The notes under the pieces: generated by a model
The model's input: the letters and a program-made list of their open reading frames with translations, nothing else
The model's database searches: none
What the model was told of the DNA's origin: nothing
Shown: in pieces, positions 7,841 to 16,667 of the stretch
How the letters are laid out: each line of letters opens with the position of its first letter
Numbering within the stretch: the first letter of the stretch is position 1
DNA from: Pseudomonas sp. UFMG81
Lineage (GTDB): Bacteria; Pseudomonadota; Gammaproteobacteria; Pseudomonadales; Pseudomonadaceae
Length of the DNA: 64,000 nt
NCBI RefSeq assembly: GCF_015354575.1
Contig: NZ_JACAFQ010000008.1
Location: 52,209-116,208, forward strand
Reading direction: 5' to 3'
Made by a program: the position numbers and the translations under genes

Positions 7841-8983
7841 ATGGCGCTGGCACACAACCTGGGTTTTCCGCGCATCGGCCGCGACCGTGAGCTGATGAAC
7901 GCCCAGGAGGCCTTCTGCAACGGCGAGCTGGACGAAGCCGGCTTGCGTGCCGTGGGCCGTGCCCTGCGCGCCGCGCACTGGCAAGTGCAGAAGGCCGCTG
8001 GCATCGAGCTGTTGCCGGTCGGCGATTTCGCCTGGTACGACCAGGTGCTCACTCACTCGCTGACTTTCGGCGTGATCCCCGAGCGCTTCCAGGCCAAGGA
8101 CGCTGCCAAACCCACCCTGCACACCCTGTTCGCCATGGCCCGCGCCCAGGCGTTGACCCCGTGGTTCGACACCCACCACCACTACCTGGCCCCCGAGTTC
8201 AGCGCCGACCAGCAATTCACCCTGAGCTGGGAGCAGTTGTTCGACGAAGTCGACGAAGCCAAGGCCTTGGGCCATGCGGTCAAGCCGGTGGTGATCGGCC
8301 CGCTGACCTACCTGTGGCTGGGCAAAACCAAGGGCGGCGAGTTCGACAAGCTGGAGCTGCTCGACCGCCTGCTGCCGCTGTATGACCAGATCCTCAACCG
8401 CCTGGCCGCGCAGGGCGTGGAGTGGGTGCAGATCGACGAGCCGATCCTGGCCCTGGACCTGCCGCAGGACTGGAAGAACGCCTACGAGCGTGTCTACAAC
8501 ATCCTCCAGCGCGCGCCGCTGAAAAAACTGATCGCCACCTACTTCGGTGGCCTGGCTGGCAACCTGGGCCTGGCCGCCAACCTGCCGGTGGACGGCCTGC
8601 ACATCGACCTGGTGTGCGCCCCGGACCAGTACCCGACCATCCTCGACCGCCTGCCGGCCTACAAGGTGCTGTCGCTGGGCGTGGTCAACGGCTGCAACGG
8701 CTGGCACTGCGATCTGGAGAAGGCCCTTGAGCTGCTGCGCGATGCCCAGGAGCGTCTGGGCGACCGGCTGTGGGTGGCGCCGTCGTGCTCGCTGCTGCAC
8801 AGCCCGGTGGACCTGGGCCGTGAACACCCACTCGACGACGAACTGCAAGGCGGGCAGGCCTTCGCGGTGCAGAAGTGCCAGGAAGTGGCAGCGCTGACCC
8901 AGGCGCTCAACCAGCCCGCAGTCGCCAACGTGCTCGCCGCGCGGGTGAGCAGGGCGGCGCCGACTTTGCTTGCCACGGCCTGA
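7841..8983 (+). pseudogene. metE: Half-length MetE: N-terminal domain of cobalamin-independent methionine synthase only
   Basis: Residues 1-355 align by eye with the start of full-length MetE (HNLGFPRIG, ELRA-like RALRAAHW, LLPVGDFAWYD, WFDTHHHY, QIDEPILALDLP, SCSLLHSPVDL, FAVQKCQE). Full MetE is about 760 residues; this frame stops at 380, after a novel VSRAAPTLLATA tail. The whole C-terminal barrel, which carries the zinc ligands (His, two Cys, Glu) and binds homocysteine, is missing and not found in another frame before the next gene. Catalysis is therefore not expected. The N-terminal half keeps an open, well-conserved frame and MetR-like boxes upstream, so loss is recent or the domain has another use. 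Loss would be tolerable if a B12-dependent MetH exists elsewhere. Confidence 0.85.
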
Positions 8984-9039
8984 CCCTGGGCGGCCCCAGT
9001 TCGGTTAGAGTGCCCGGACATGCCTACCGAAGTCCCGCG

Positions 9040-9564
9040 ATGAAGCCTACCCACCTCACCCTGATCTGCCACGCCCGCACCGAAGCGCAGCGGGTGGGGC
9101 GCTTCGCCCAGGACGACGAGCCGCTGCGTGATCCACCGTCTGTTCTCGCCCAGTTATCCACAACCGCCCGCTGCCTGACCGCCCCCGAGCATCGCACTCG
9201 GCAAACCGCCGAGGGCCTGGCGGCGACGGTCGAGAACGGTTTGCGCGACTGCGACCTGGGCTCCTGGAAAGGCATGGCCCTCAAGCAACTGGACGAACAG
9301 CAACTCCAGGCCTGGCTAAGTGACCCGTATGCCACGCCCCATGGGGGGGAATCGATCGCCGCCCTGTGCCAGCGGGTTGCCCACTGGATGGACAGTGGCC
9401 TGGGCGAGGGCGAGTGGGTCGCCATTACTCACCCTTTCGTCATTCGCGCTGCGATGCTGCATGGGCTGGGGGCGCCTTTCGAGGCGTTCCACCGCATCGA
9501 TGTACCGCCCCTGGCTCGGGTGCGCCTGAGCCATTACGGGCAATGGCGGGTGGTGCTGGCCTGA
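9040..9564 (+). CDS. Histidine phosphatase family protein (174 aa)
   Basis: Short member of the histidine phosphatase (phosphoglycerate mutase-like) superfamily. The catalytic His is present in LICHARTEA, but the usual RHG is CHA here. Other family marks are APEHRTRQTAEGL, an acidic DCDLGSWKG and the second His in THPFVIRAA. Related small proteins in Pseudomonas sit beside cobalt transporter CbtA/CbtB genes and are linked to cobalamin supply, but no cbt gene is seen here. The ATG at 9040 is preferred over an upstream in-frame Met because the preceding codons overlap the metE remnant and look non-coding. Substrate unknown. Confidence 0.78.
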   Translation: MKPTHLTLICHARTEAQRVGRFAQDDEPLRDPPSVLAQLSTTARCLTAPEHRTRQTAEGLAATVENGLRDCDLGSWKGMALKQLDEQQLQAWLSDPYATPHGGESIAALCQRVAHWMDSGLGEGEWVAITHPFVIRAAMLHGLGAPFEAFHRIDVPPLARVRLSHYGQWRVVLA

Positions 9565-9572
9565 GCCAAAAT

Positions 9573-9700
9573 CGCTGGGGCCGCTTCGCAGCCCAATCGC
9601 CGGCAAGGCCGCTCCTACAAAAACTGTGCAAGACAGTTGCTCCCACAGTCGTGTGTGGGAGCCGGCTTGCCGGCGATTGGGGCGCGAAGCGGCCCCGACG
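9573..9700. repeat. REP cluster
   Basis: Several REP-like palindromes lie between the phosphatase and transporter stops. They include CGCCGGCAAGGCCGCTCCTAC and, near 9655, an inverted GTGGGAGCCGGCTTGCCGGCG core, bounded by complementary GGGGCCGCTTCGC and GCGAAGCGGCCCC ends. The pair could fold into a hairpin and act as transcription end for the two convergent genes. Confidence 0.75.
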
Positions 9701-9720
9701 GCATCAGCTCGAACGATGGA

Positions 9721-10677
9721 CTAACCCCGCACCACCGCCGGCACCACGCGCACATAAACCAACTCACTGACCAGCTCCACCAACGTCTGGCTGATCACCG
9801 CCGCCGCCGCCAGCCCACGGATCGGTTCCGGCAGGGCCAGCGCCAACGGCAACACCACCAGCGAATTGCGCGTCGCCGCGCTGAAGGTCACCGCCCGGGC
9901 CTCACCTGCGGGCAACCTGAACAGCCGCGCCGCGAACCACCCCAACAGCGGCGCCAGCAAGGCGAAACCGACATACACCGGCAGCACCGGCAGCAGGTCA
10001 TCCAGGCGCGTGACCACCACGCCGATCTGCGAGCCGATCACCGCGACCAACACCAGCGCCATGGCCGGCACCGGCAGCCAGGCCCAGGCGTCGTTCCACT
10101 TCGCGACCATCACTGATCGCCGTGCCCCGGCGCTGGTGGCCACGGCCAGCAGCAACGGCAGCACGATCAGCAGCACGAAGGCCTCCACGAACGGTGCCAC
10201 GGCAATCTCGACAGCGCTGTCAGCCCCGAGCATCAGCGCCAGGTACAGCGGCAGCAATGCCAGCTGCAGCAGCAACAACACCGGCGTGGCCGCCAGGGTG
10301 AGGCGCGAGTCGCCCTTGCCGATATGGGTGAACACCACCACGTAGTCGATGCACGGCGTCAGCAGCACCAGCAGCGCACCGGCCAGCACGGCGGGGTGCT
10401 CGACCAGCCCACGGGTGCCAGCCCACACCAGCAACGGCACCAGCACGAAGTTGGCCAGCAGCAGCGCGCCCATGAAGCGCCGGTTGCCCATCCCAGCGCG
10501 CAGGTCGAGGAAGGGGATCTGCAAGAACATCGCATACATCAGCACCGCGATCGCTGGCGTCACCAGCAGTTCAAGTGGCCGGGCCGCACCCGGCGCCAGC
10601 AGGCCGACGGCGGCGGCGAGCGCCACGGCGATGAAGTACAGGGGGATCTGGTTGCGTTCGAGCTGCTCTCTGTCCAC
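9721..10677 (-). CDS. ACR3/bile-acid-symporter-type membrane transporter
   Basis: A 318-residue, almost wholly hydrophobic protein with about ten membrane segments. It resembles the BART superfamily (arsenite efflux ACR3, bile acid:sodium symporters): TPCIDYVVVFTHIGKGDSRLTL near residue 110 carries the conserved Pro-Cys and the downstream KGD-TL pattern of ACR3-like carriers, and SAATRNSLVVLPLAL near 270 is the second family signature. It should export a metalloid or small anion across the inner membrane. The start is GTG; the next Met is inside the second membrane segment. There is no arsR or arsC beside it, so an arsenic role is only suggested. Confidence 0.75.
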   Translation of the reverse strand: MDREQLERNQIPLYFIAVALAAAVGLLAPGAARPLELLVTPAIAVLMYAMFLQIPFLDLRAGMGNRRFMGALLLANFVLVPLLVWAGTRGLVEHPAVLAGALLVLLTPCIDYVVVFTHIGKGDSRLTLAATPVLLLLQLALLPLYLALMLGADSAVEIAVAPFVEAFVLLIVLPLLLAVATSAGARRSVMVAKWNDAWAWLPVPAMALVLVAVIGSQIGVVVTRLDDLLPVLPVYVGFALLAPLLGWFAARLFRLPAGEARAVTFSAATRNSLVVLPLALALPEPIRGLAAAAVISQTLVELVSELVYVRVVPAVVRG

Positions 10678-10753
10678 GGGCGTCCTGGCATTTGCGACTG
10701 AATTACGGGGTGGGGCAGGGTACTATCTGGCGCAAACCATAGGGAGTGATTCG

Positions 10754-11461
10754 ATGCGAATTCTAGTGGTAGGTGCGAGCAAGGGATTGGGCAAGGCACT
10801 GGTCGAGGGCCTGGGCCAGGCGGGCGATACGCTGATCGGCGTGTCGCGCACACGGCCTGCGTCGTTGCCGGGCAATGTGCACTGGGTCGAGGCTGACCTC
10901 GGTCAACCGCGCCAGGCCGCGGCGGCCATTCATGAAGCGGTGGCCGAGGGCGGGCTGGACGTGCTGGTCTACAACGTCGGCATCTGGGAGCAGGGGGCCT
11001 TCGAAGAGGGCTACCGCTTCCTCGACGATGACGATGGGCAGATCGAGCGCATGGTCGCGACCAACCTCACCGCACCATTGCTGCTGATCAAGCGCCTGCT
11101 GCCGGTGCTGCTCCAGAGCCCGCGGCCACGCATCATCCTCACCGGTTCCACCTCCGGCCTGCCGGGCAGTGGCCGGCCAGAGGTGACCTTCGGCGCCAGT
11201 AAGTTCGGCCTGCGCGGTATCGCCGAAACCCTGCGCGAGGGGTTCCGTGACCAGGGCTTGGGGGTGAGTTGCCTCAACCTTGGCTACCTGAACACCGAAG
11301 ATGGCCTGGACGTACCGCTGGCCCAGGCCGAGCAGCGCGGCGAGGGCGCGCTGATCCCGCTGCACGATGTGGTGCAGGTGTGCCGGATGATGTTGAGCCT
11401 GTCCGCGGCCAGCTACGTGCGCGACATCACCCTGCCGGCGCTGCGCGATGAGCGCTTCTGA
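10754..11461 (+). CDS. Short-chain dehydrogenase/reductase family protein (catalytic Tyr replaced)
   Basis: 235-residue SDR fold: N-terminal nucleotide motif GASKGLG, NVG in place of NNAG, and a catalytic-site Ser region (LTGSTSGL). Where YxxxK is expected the sequence is FGASK, so the active-site Tyr is Phe (codon TTC) while the Lys is kept. That should greatly weaken normal oxidoreductase chemistry. The ATG follows GGGAGTGATTCG. The gene is just downstream of the divergent transporter gene, and its end is immediately followed by a nucleotidyltransferase-like gene. It may be a binding or regulatory SDR; substrate unknown. Confidence 0.8.
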   Translation: MRILVVGASKGLGKALVEGLGQAGDTLIGVSRTRPASLPGNVHWVEADLGQPRQAAAAIHEAVAEGGLDVLVYNVGIWEQGAFEEGYRFLDDDDGQIERMVATNLTAPLLLIKRLLPVLLQSPRPRIILTGSTSGLPGSGRPEVTFGASKFGLRGIAETLREGFRDQGLGVSCLNLGYLNTEDGLDVPLAQAEQRGEGALIPLHDVVQVCRMMLSLSAASYVRDITLPALRDERF

Positions 11462-12005
11462 GATGCACTTCGAGCAGCAGGTTCGCGAGGTTATCCACAA
11501 TGACCCGGTGCGCTGGCGATTGCTGGTGTGGGTACGGGAGCTGGCGTTACCGGATTGTTGGATCGGCGCGGGCTTCGTGCGCAACGCGGTGTGGGACCAC
11601 CTTCATGGTCGCCAGCCAACGGCGCCGGACGGCGATGTGGATGTGCTGTGGTTCGACCAGGCGCGTAGCGACCCTGCCGAGGATAAGCGGCTGGAGGCGC
11701 AACTGCGGGCCTGGGCCCCCGGGGTGATGTGGTCGGTGAAGAACCAGGCGCGGATGCACCTGCGCAACGGGCAGGCGCCCTATGCCTCGACCGAGGATGC
11801 CATGCGCTATTGGGCGGAGACGGCCACGGCGGTGGCGGTGCGGCGTACAGGCGATGATCGCTGTGAAGTGCTGGCGCCGCTGGGGCTTGAGGATCTGTTC
11901 GGGCTTAAGGTGCGTTCGACGCCGGGCAAAGCCGAGGTGATGGCGGTGCGGGTCCGCGACAAGGGGTGGCTGGCGCGGTGGCCGCAATTGCGGATGGCGC
12001 CGTAA
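11448..12005 (+). CDS. Nucleotidyltransferase-like protein (DUF925 type, 185 aa)
   Basis: Soluble protein with a nucleotidyltransferase-like core: GAGFVRNAVWDHLHG then an Asp-rich strand PDGDVDVLWFD (metal-binding D-x-D), and a C-terminal block LEDLFGLKVRSTP. This is the pattern of the DUF925 family, members of which are annotated as nucleotidyltransferases without known substrate. It overlaps the end of the SDR gene by 14 bases if the first ATG is used; an ATG at 11463 would avoid the overlap. The two genes are probably one operon. No toxin or antitoxin partner is seen. Confidence 0.75.
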   Translation: MSASEMHFEQQVREVIHNDPVRWRLLVWVRELALPDCWIGAGFVRNAVWDHLHGRQPTAPDGDVDVLWFDQARSDPAEDKRLEAQLRAWAPGVMWSVKNQARMHLRNGQAPYASTEDAMRYWAETATAVAVRRTGDDRCEVLAPLGLEDLFGLKVRSTPGKAEVMAVRVRDKGWLARWPQLRMAP

Positions 12006-12022
12006 GGTGCGTTGCCTGTATT

Positions 12023-12088
12023 GGCCCTATCGCCGGCAAGCCGGCTCCCACACATTCCTGTGGGAGCCGGCTTGCCGGCGATAGGGCC
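12023..12088. repeat. Perfect REPIN between convergent genes
   Basis: GGCCCTATCGCCGGCAAGCC and its exact reverse complement are separated by a few bases, giving a long stable hairpin downstream of both the nucleotidyltransferase-like gene and the thiolase gene. Confidence 0.85.
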
Positions 12089-12105
12089 GGATCAATCCGT
12101 GAAGA

Positions 12106-13284
12106 TTACCGCTCGATCGCCAGCGCCACGCCCTGGCCACCGCCGATGCACAGGGTGGCCAGGCCTTTCTTGGCATCGCGCTTGATCATTTCGTGCAGCA
12201 AGGTCACCAGCACTCGGCAGCCGGACGCACCGATCGGGTGGCCCAGGGCAATAGCGCCGCCGTTGACGTTGACCTTCGCCGCATCCCACTCCAGTTGCTT
12301 GCCCACCGCCAGCGCCTGGGCGGCGAACGCTTCGTTGGCCTCGATCAGGTCCAGGTCGGCCAGTTTCCAACCGGCCTTGTCCAAGCAGCGCTGGGTCGCC
12401 GACACCGGGCCGATGCCCATGATCGCCGGGTCCACGCCCGCGCTGGCGTAGGCGGCGATCTTCGCCAGCACCGGCAGGCCCAGGGCCTTGGCTTTGGCGG
12501 CGCTCATCAGCAGCACCGCGGCGGCGCCGTCGTTGAGGCTGGAGGCATTGCCGGCGGTGACGCTGCCGTCCTTCTTGAACGCCGCGCGCAGCTTGCCCAG
12601 GGATTCGGCGCTGGTGCCGGGGCGTGGCTGTTCGTCGGTGTCGAACACCAGCGGCTCGCCTTTCTTCTGCGGGATGTGGATCGGGGTGATTTCGTCCTTG
12701 AAGCGCCCGGCCTCGATGGCGGCCACGGCCTTGCGCTGGGATTCGGCGGCAAAGGCGTCCTGCTGCTCGCGGGTGAGGGCGTATTTATCCACCAGGTTCT
12801 CGGCGGTGATGCCCATGTGGTAGTCGTTGAACGCGTCCCACAGGCCGTCGGTGATCATGCTGTCGATCAGCTGGCCATGGCCCATGCGCTGGCCAGTGCG
12901 GGCCGAAGGCATCACGTAGGGCGCCAGGCTCATGCTTTCCTGGCCACCGGCGATCACCACCTCGGCGTCGCCGCAGCGGATCGCCTGGGCGGCCAGGTGC
13001 AGGGCCTTGAGGCCCGAGCCGCAGACCTTGTTCAGGGTCAGCGCCGGTACTTCGTAGGGCAGGCCGGCCTTCACCGCGGCCTGGCGGGCGGGGTTCTGCC
13101 CGGCACCGGCGGTGAGCACCTGGCCGAGGATCACTTCGTCGACCTGGGCCGGGTCCAGCTGGGTCTGGGCCAGCAGCTGGCGGATCACCGCGGCGCCCAG
13201 CTCGACGGCGGACACGTTGGCCAGGGCCCCCTGGAAGCTGCCGATGGCAGTGCGGGTGGCGGCGACGATGACGACTTCGTTCAT
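12106..13284 (-). CDS. atoB: Acetyl-CoA C-acetyltransferase (thiolase)
   Basis: 392-residue type II thiolase joining two acetyl-CoA to acetoacetyl-CoA or cleaving the product. The nucleophilic Cys lies in [15 protein letters not shown], followed by AGGQESMS; the His is in [14 protein letters not shown] and the second Cys in [10 protein letters not shown] near the C-terminus, as in AtoB/PhbA. The start at 13284 ([17 protein letters not shown]) fits family N-termini; an upstream in-frame Met adds 11 unlike residues. It is single, with no CoA-transferase or dehydrogenase alongside, so it may serve leucine, ketone or acetoacetate metabolism. Symbol is by similarity; phbA/phaA-like use cannot be excluded. 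Confidence 0.9.
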   Translation of the reverse strand: MNEVVIVAATRTAIGSFQGALANVSAVELGAAVIRQLLAQTQLDPAQVDEVILGQVLTAGAGQNPARQAAVKAGLPYEVPALTLNKVCGSGLKALHLAAQAIRCGDAEVVIAGGQESMSLAPYVMPSARTGQRMGHGQLIDSMITDGLWDAFNDYHMGITAENLVDKYALTREQQDAFAAESQRKAVAAIEAGRFKDEITPIHIPQKKGEPLVFDTDEQPRPGTSAESLGKLRAAFKKDGSVTAGNASSLNDGAAAVLLMSAAKAKALGLPVLAKIAAYASAGVDPAIMGIGPVSATQRCLDKAGWKLADLDLIEANEAFAAQALAVGKQLEWDAAKVNVNGGAIALGHPIGASGCRVLVTLLHEMIKRDAKKGLATLCIGGGQGVALAIER

Positions 13285-13480
13285 TGTTGTTCTCCGGAAT
13301 GCGGGCGTGATCGCCACAGCATCCTTGCTGGGTGCTTATTTGAGAAGTTTGTTTTTCTTTGCCATTGATCCGAATTTCAAATGAATGAGTGGGGCAGGGC
13401 CACGCTTGCACCGCCGGCAACTAAGCTTGGCATCAGCTTCGGGGGGAGCGTTTTCAATCAGCCGATCGGAGCTTCCTGCC

Positions 13481-13750
13481 ATGCGCTACTCAGTGATTGC
13501 CATCACCCTGCTGCTCGCCAGCGCCAATACCTTCGCCAAGACCGAATGCACTACGGCCGACCGTAGCACCTGGCAGGATGCCGACACGTTCCAGGCCCGG
13601 CTCAAGGAGCAGGGCTACACGATCAACAAGTTCCAGGTCACCAAGGGTAATTGCTACGAGATCTACGGCTTTGACAAGGACGGTCGCAAGGTCGAGATCT
13701 ACCACGACCCGGTCACGGGCAAGGCGGTCAAGACCGAGATCCACAAATGA
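13481..13750 (+). CDS. Small periplasmic PepSY-domain protein (89 aa)
   Basis: A cleavable signal peptide (ending SANTFAK) is followed by about 70 residues that match one PepSY repeat: QARLKEQGYTINKFQVTKGNCYEIYGFDKDGRKVEIYHDPVTGKAV. PepSY proteins bind or inhibit periplasmic partners. The gene overlaps the following cytochrome b561 gene by four bases (ATGA), a pairing common in proteobacteria where the two are thought to act in a periplasmic redox or haem-linked process. Confidence 0.85.
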   Translation: MRYSVIAITLLLASANTFAKTECTTADRSTWQDADTFQARLKEQGYTINKFQVTKGNCYEIYGFDKDGRKVEIYHDPVTGKAVKTEIHK

Positions 13751-14280
13751 CCGCCAGCGTGCGGCTGTGGGACCCGTTGCTGCGGGTGTGCCACTGGTCG
13801 CTCGCTGGGGTGTTCTTCGCCAACTACTTTTTCAACGAGGCCGGGGACGACTGGCACCAGTGGCTGGGCTATTACGCCTGCGCCTGCCTGGTGCTGCGCC
13901 TGGGGTGGGGCTTCGTGGGGCCGCGCAGTGCGCGTTGGGCGGATTTCTGGCCGACCCGGGCGCGGTTGAAAATCCATGCTCGGGCGCTGTGGCGCGGCGA
14001 GCGCTATCACCGCATGGGGCACACGCCGATCGGCGCGCTGGTGATGGTGCTGATGATGACCGGCATCGCCAGCCTAGGTGTGACCGGCTGGATGATGCTG
14101 GAGGTGGATGCGCTGTGGGGCGCCGAGTGGCTGGAGACCCTGCACAGCTGGCTGGCCGATGCGCTGCTGGCGCTGGTGGGCGTGCATCTGCTGGCGGCGG
14201 TGGTGGAGAGTGTGAGGTTGCGGGAGAACCTGCCGCTGTCGATGGTGACCGGGCGGCGGCGGTCGTCTGAGGATCCGTGA
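13747..14280 (+). CDS. Cytochrome b561 family protein
   Basis: 177-residue inner-membrane protein with four hydrophobic segments and His residues placed as haem b ligands: HWSLAGVFF in the first segment, HQWLGYY at the start of the second, HTPIGALV in the third and a VGVHLL His in the fourth. It would move electrons between quinol and a periplasmic acceptor. It is translationally coupled to the PepSY gene upstream. Acceptor unknown. Confidence 0.88.
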   Translation: MTASVRLWDPLLRVCHWSLAGVFFANYFFNEAGDDWHQWLGYYACACLVLRLGWGFVGPRSARWADFWPTRARLKIHARALWRGERYHRMGHTPIGALVMVLMMTGIASLGVTGWMMLEVDALWGAEWLETLHSWLADALLALVGVHLLAAVVESVRLRENLPLSMVTGRRRSSEDP

Positions 14281-14285
14281 ACGTA

Positions 14286-14432
14286 GGGCCGCTTTGCGGC
14301 CCTTCCGCGGGCAAGCCCGCTCCCACAGGGATCGCGCTAGGTCTTTAAATTGTGAGCAGGACAGTTGCACCCATAGGGAATCACTCGGACCTGTGGGAGC
14401 CGGCTTGCCGGCGAAAAGGGCTGCGCAGCAGC
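14286..14432. repeat. REP cluster
   Basis: Two REP elements face each other (GCGGGCAAGCCCGCTCCCAC near 14310 and TGTGGGAGCCGGCTTGCCGGC near 14393) between the convergent cytochrome and deiminase genes. They have outer GGGCCGCTTTGCGGCCC and GGGCTGCGCAGCAGCCC stems. Confidence 0.75.
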
Positions 14433-14446
14433 CCCTGCATTAGCAT

Positions 14447-15565
14447 TTACCCCGCCGGGCACTGGTTGGTCACGCAGTGAATCCCACCCCCTCCGGCTGC
14501 GATCGCATCGATATCCAGCTGCACCACCTTGCGCCCCGGGTACAACTGCACCAGCAACGCCCGAGCCTTTTCATCGGCACTGCGATCGCCAAACTGCGGG
14601 GCGATCACCGCGCCATTGATCAAGAAGTAGTTGATGTACCCCGCGGCAAAGTCCGGGTTGCCCTTGCTGAACTTGTTGCTGCGCGGTTTCAACGGCGGCG
14701 ACATCGTATGCACCTGCAACTTGCGCCCATCGGCATCGGTGGCGTTCTTGAGGATCTCCAGGTGCTTGCGGGTCACTGCGTAGTCGTAGGAATCCGGATC
14801 GTTGTCCAGGTTCGCCACCACCACCCCGGGCGCGGCGAAGCGGGCATAGAAGTCCACGTGGGCGTCGGTGATGTCCTTGTCCTTGATGCCCGGCAGCCAG
14901 ATGATCTTGCGCAGCCCCAGGCGCGCCTTCAGCTCTTGCTCGACCTCGGCCTTGCTCCAGTCGGGGTTGCGGTTGCGGTTGATCCAGCTGCTCTCGGTCA
15001 TGATCCCGGTGCCGTGGCCGTCCACCTCGATGCCGCCGCCTTCGCCCACCAGCTCGCTGCGCTGGTACGCAGCATTAGCCGTCTTGGCCACGCGGGCGGC
15101 CAGCTTGGCGTCGTAGCGATGCTGCTGCTTGCCGCCCCAGCCGTTGAAGTTGAAGTCCACCGCGCTCAGCGCGCCATCGTCGTCGACCACGAAGTTGGCG
15201 CCGATGTCGCGCATCCAGATGTCGTCCAGCTCGGTTTCGACATAGGTGATGTTGTGGCTGCCGCATTCTTCCTCGGCGATGTCGCGCTCGCTGGCGCGGC
15301 AGAACACCGTCACCGGCTGGTAGGCGGCGATGGCCCGGGCGATACGGCCCAGCGCGGCCTGGACGTCCTCGGTGAAGTCTTCCCAGATGGCATCCTGGGC
15401 GCCGAAGGCGATGTAGGCGCGCTGCTGCGGTTCGCCCTCGTCGGGCATGAACCAGCGGCCGGCCTCGGCGGCGTGGGCGCTGCCCAGGGGCAGGCCGAAG
15501 CTGGCGGCGGCGCCAAGGCCGGCGATCACGCTCATGTGTTGCAGGAAGGTGCGGCGAGTGGGCAT
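14447..15565 (-). CDS. Agmatine deiminase family protein with Tat signal
   Basis: 372-residue porphyromonas-type peptidyl-arginine/agmatine deiminase fold. The N-terminus (MPTRRTFLQHMSVIAGLGAA...SAHA) has the twin-Arg motif and hydrophobic core of a Tat signal, so the enzyme should be folded in the cytoplasm and exported. Active-site marks are DDIWMRDIGANF, an HVDFYARF His and the C-terminal Cys364 in GGGGIHCVTNQ. It would turn agmatine into N-carbamoylputrescine plus ammonia, or act on another guanidine. It is last in the agu operon, four bases after the binding-protein gene. It is a distinct second copy beside cytoplasmic AguA, so a periplasmic role is likely. Confidence 0.85.
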   Translation of the reverse strand: MPTRRTFLQHMSVIAGLGAAASFGLPLGSAHAAEAGRWFMPDEGEPQQRAYIAFGAQDAIWEDFTEDVQAALGRIARAIAAYQPVTVFCRASERDIAEEECGSHNITYVETELDDIWMRDIGANFVVDDDGALSAVDFNFNGWGGKQQHRYDAKLAARVAKTANAAYQRSELVGEGGGIEVDGHGTGIMTESSWINRNRNPDWSKAEVEQELKARLGLRKIIWLPGIKDKDITDAHVDFYARFAAPGVVVANLDNDPDSYDYAVTRKHLEILKNATDADGRKLQVHTMSPPLKPRSNKFSKGNPDFAAGYINYFLINGAVIAPQFGDRSADEKARALLVQLYPGRKVVQLDIDAIAAGGGGIHCVTNQCPAG

Positions 15566-15569
15566 GGGG

Positions 15570-16664
15570 TCAGTCCTGTGCAGTCTTGAAGCGGGTCCAG
15601 ACGCGCATGCGCGCACGCATGTCGGCCTGGGGGATGTCCTTGCCCGGGATCAGCCGGGTGAAGGCAGCGTCATTCAAATAGATGTCGGGGTTGTCACGCA
15701 GGCGCGTATCGACCATTGGCCGGGCCTTGGCACTGGCAGTGGGGTAGCCGGTGAAGTTGCTGATGGCGGCCATGTTCTGCGGGCGCATGACGAAGTTGAT
15801 GAAACGATAGGCGTACTCCGGGTGCTTGGCGTCGGCGGGGATGGCCATGGTGTCCATCCACACCGTGGTGCCTTCGCGGGGCACGCGGTACTGGAAGTCG
15901 ATGGCCTTGCCGGCGGCCTCGGCGGTGCGTTGAGCCTGGATCACGTCGCCGCTGTAGCCCAGCGACAGGCAGGTGTTGCCGTTGACCAGCTCGGTCACCG
16001 GTTGCGACTGCAGCTTGCGCACGTAGGGGCGGATGCCCTTGAGCAGCTCGCTGGCGGCGGCCAGGTCTTCGCGCTTGGCGCTGCGCGGCTCGCGGCCCAG
16101 GTAGTGGAGCACCACGGCGAGCACTTCGTCGGGCGAGTCGATCATCGAGATGCCGCAATCGGCGAACTTGGCCGCCAGCTCCGGCTTGAACAGCAGGTCG
16201 AGGCTGTCCAGCGGGGCGTCGGGCATGCGCTCGCGGATCTTCTTCGCGTCCATGGTCAGGCCGATGGTGCCCCAGGTGTAGGGCACGGTGGCCTGGCTGG
16301 CCTTGGGGTAGCGGTCGTGCAACTTGCGCAGGCTGGGGTCGATGTCGTCGAGCGCGGTCAGCTGCTTGTGGTCCAGCGGTTGCAGGCTGCCGGCGCGCAT
16401 CAGCCGCTCGGCGACGGTGTCGCCGGGGAACACCAGGTCGTAGCCGCTGCGCCCGGACATCAGCTTGGCTTCGAGCACCTCGCTGCCATCCATGACGTCG
16501 TAGATCACCGGGATACCGGTTTCGGCGGTGAACTGCTTGAGGGTGTCCTCGGCGAAATAGTCGGCCCAGTTGTACAGGCGCAGGGCGTCCTGTTCGGCGT
16601 GGGCGGCGCTGGTGCAGGCCAGCAGCGCGGCGATGGCCAGCAGGCGTGATGGATGGCGTGGCAT
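15570..16664 (-). CDS. Polyamine ABC transporter substrate-binding protein (PotF-like)
   Basis: 364 residues with a Sec signal peptide ending TSAAHA and then the PotF/PotD/SpuD hallmark opening LRLYNWADYFAEDTL. Later marks are YDLVFPGDTVAERLM, VPYTWGTIGLT and CLSLGYSGDV. It should bind putrescine, agmatine or spermidine in the periplasm and deliver it to an ABC permease, but no permease or ATPase gene is present here. It lies between aguB and the exported deiminase in one operon, so agmatine or putrescine is the likeliest ligand. Confidence 0.88.
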   Translation of the reverse strand: MPRHPSRLLAIAALLACTSAAHAEQDALRLYNWADYFAEDTLKQFTAETGIPVIYDVMDGSEVLEAKLMSGRSGYDLVFPGDTVAERLMRAGSLQPLDHKQLTALDDIDPSLRKLHDRYPKASQATVPYTWGTIGLTMDAKKIRERMPDAPLDSLDLLFKPELAAKFADCGISMIDSPDEVLAVVLHYLGREPRSAKREDLAAASELLKGIRPYVRKLQSQPVTELVNGNTCLSLGYSGDVIQAQRTAEAAGKAIDFQYRVPREGTTVWMDTMAIPADAKHPEYAYRFINFVMRPQNMAAISNFTGYPTASAKARPMVDTRLRDNPDIYLNDAAFTRLIPGKDIPQADMRARMRVWTRFKTAQD

Positions 16665-16667
16665 GGT

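Noticed and set aside
8875..9039. Continuation of MetE in another frame after 8983
   Set aside because: Frames between 8930 and the phosphatase start contain none of the MetE C-terminal motifs and there is too little space; this is a deletion, not a simple frameshift.
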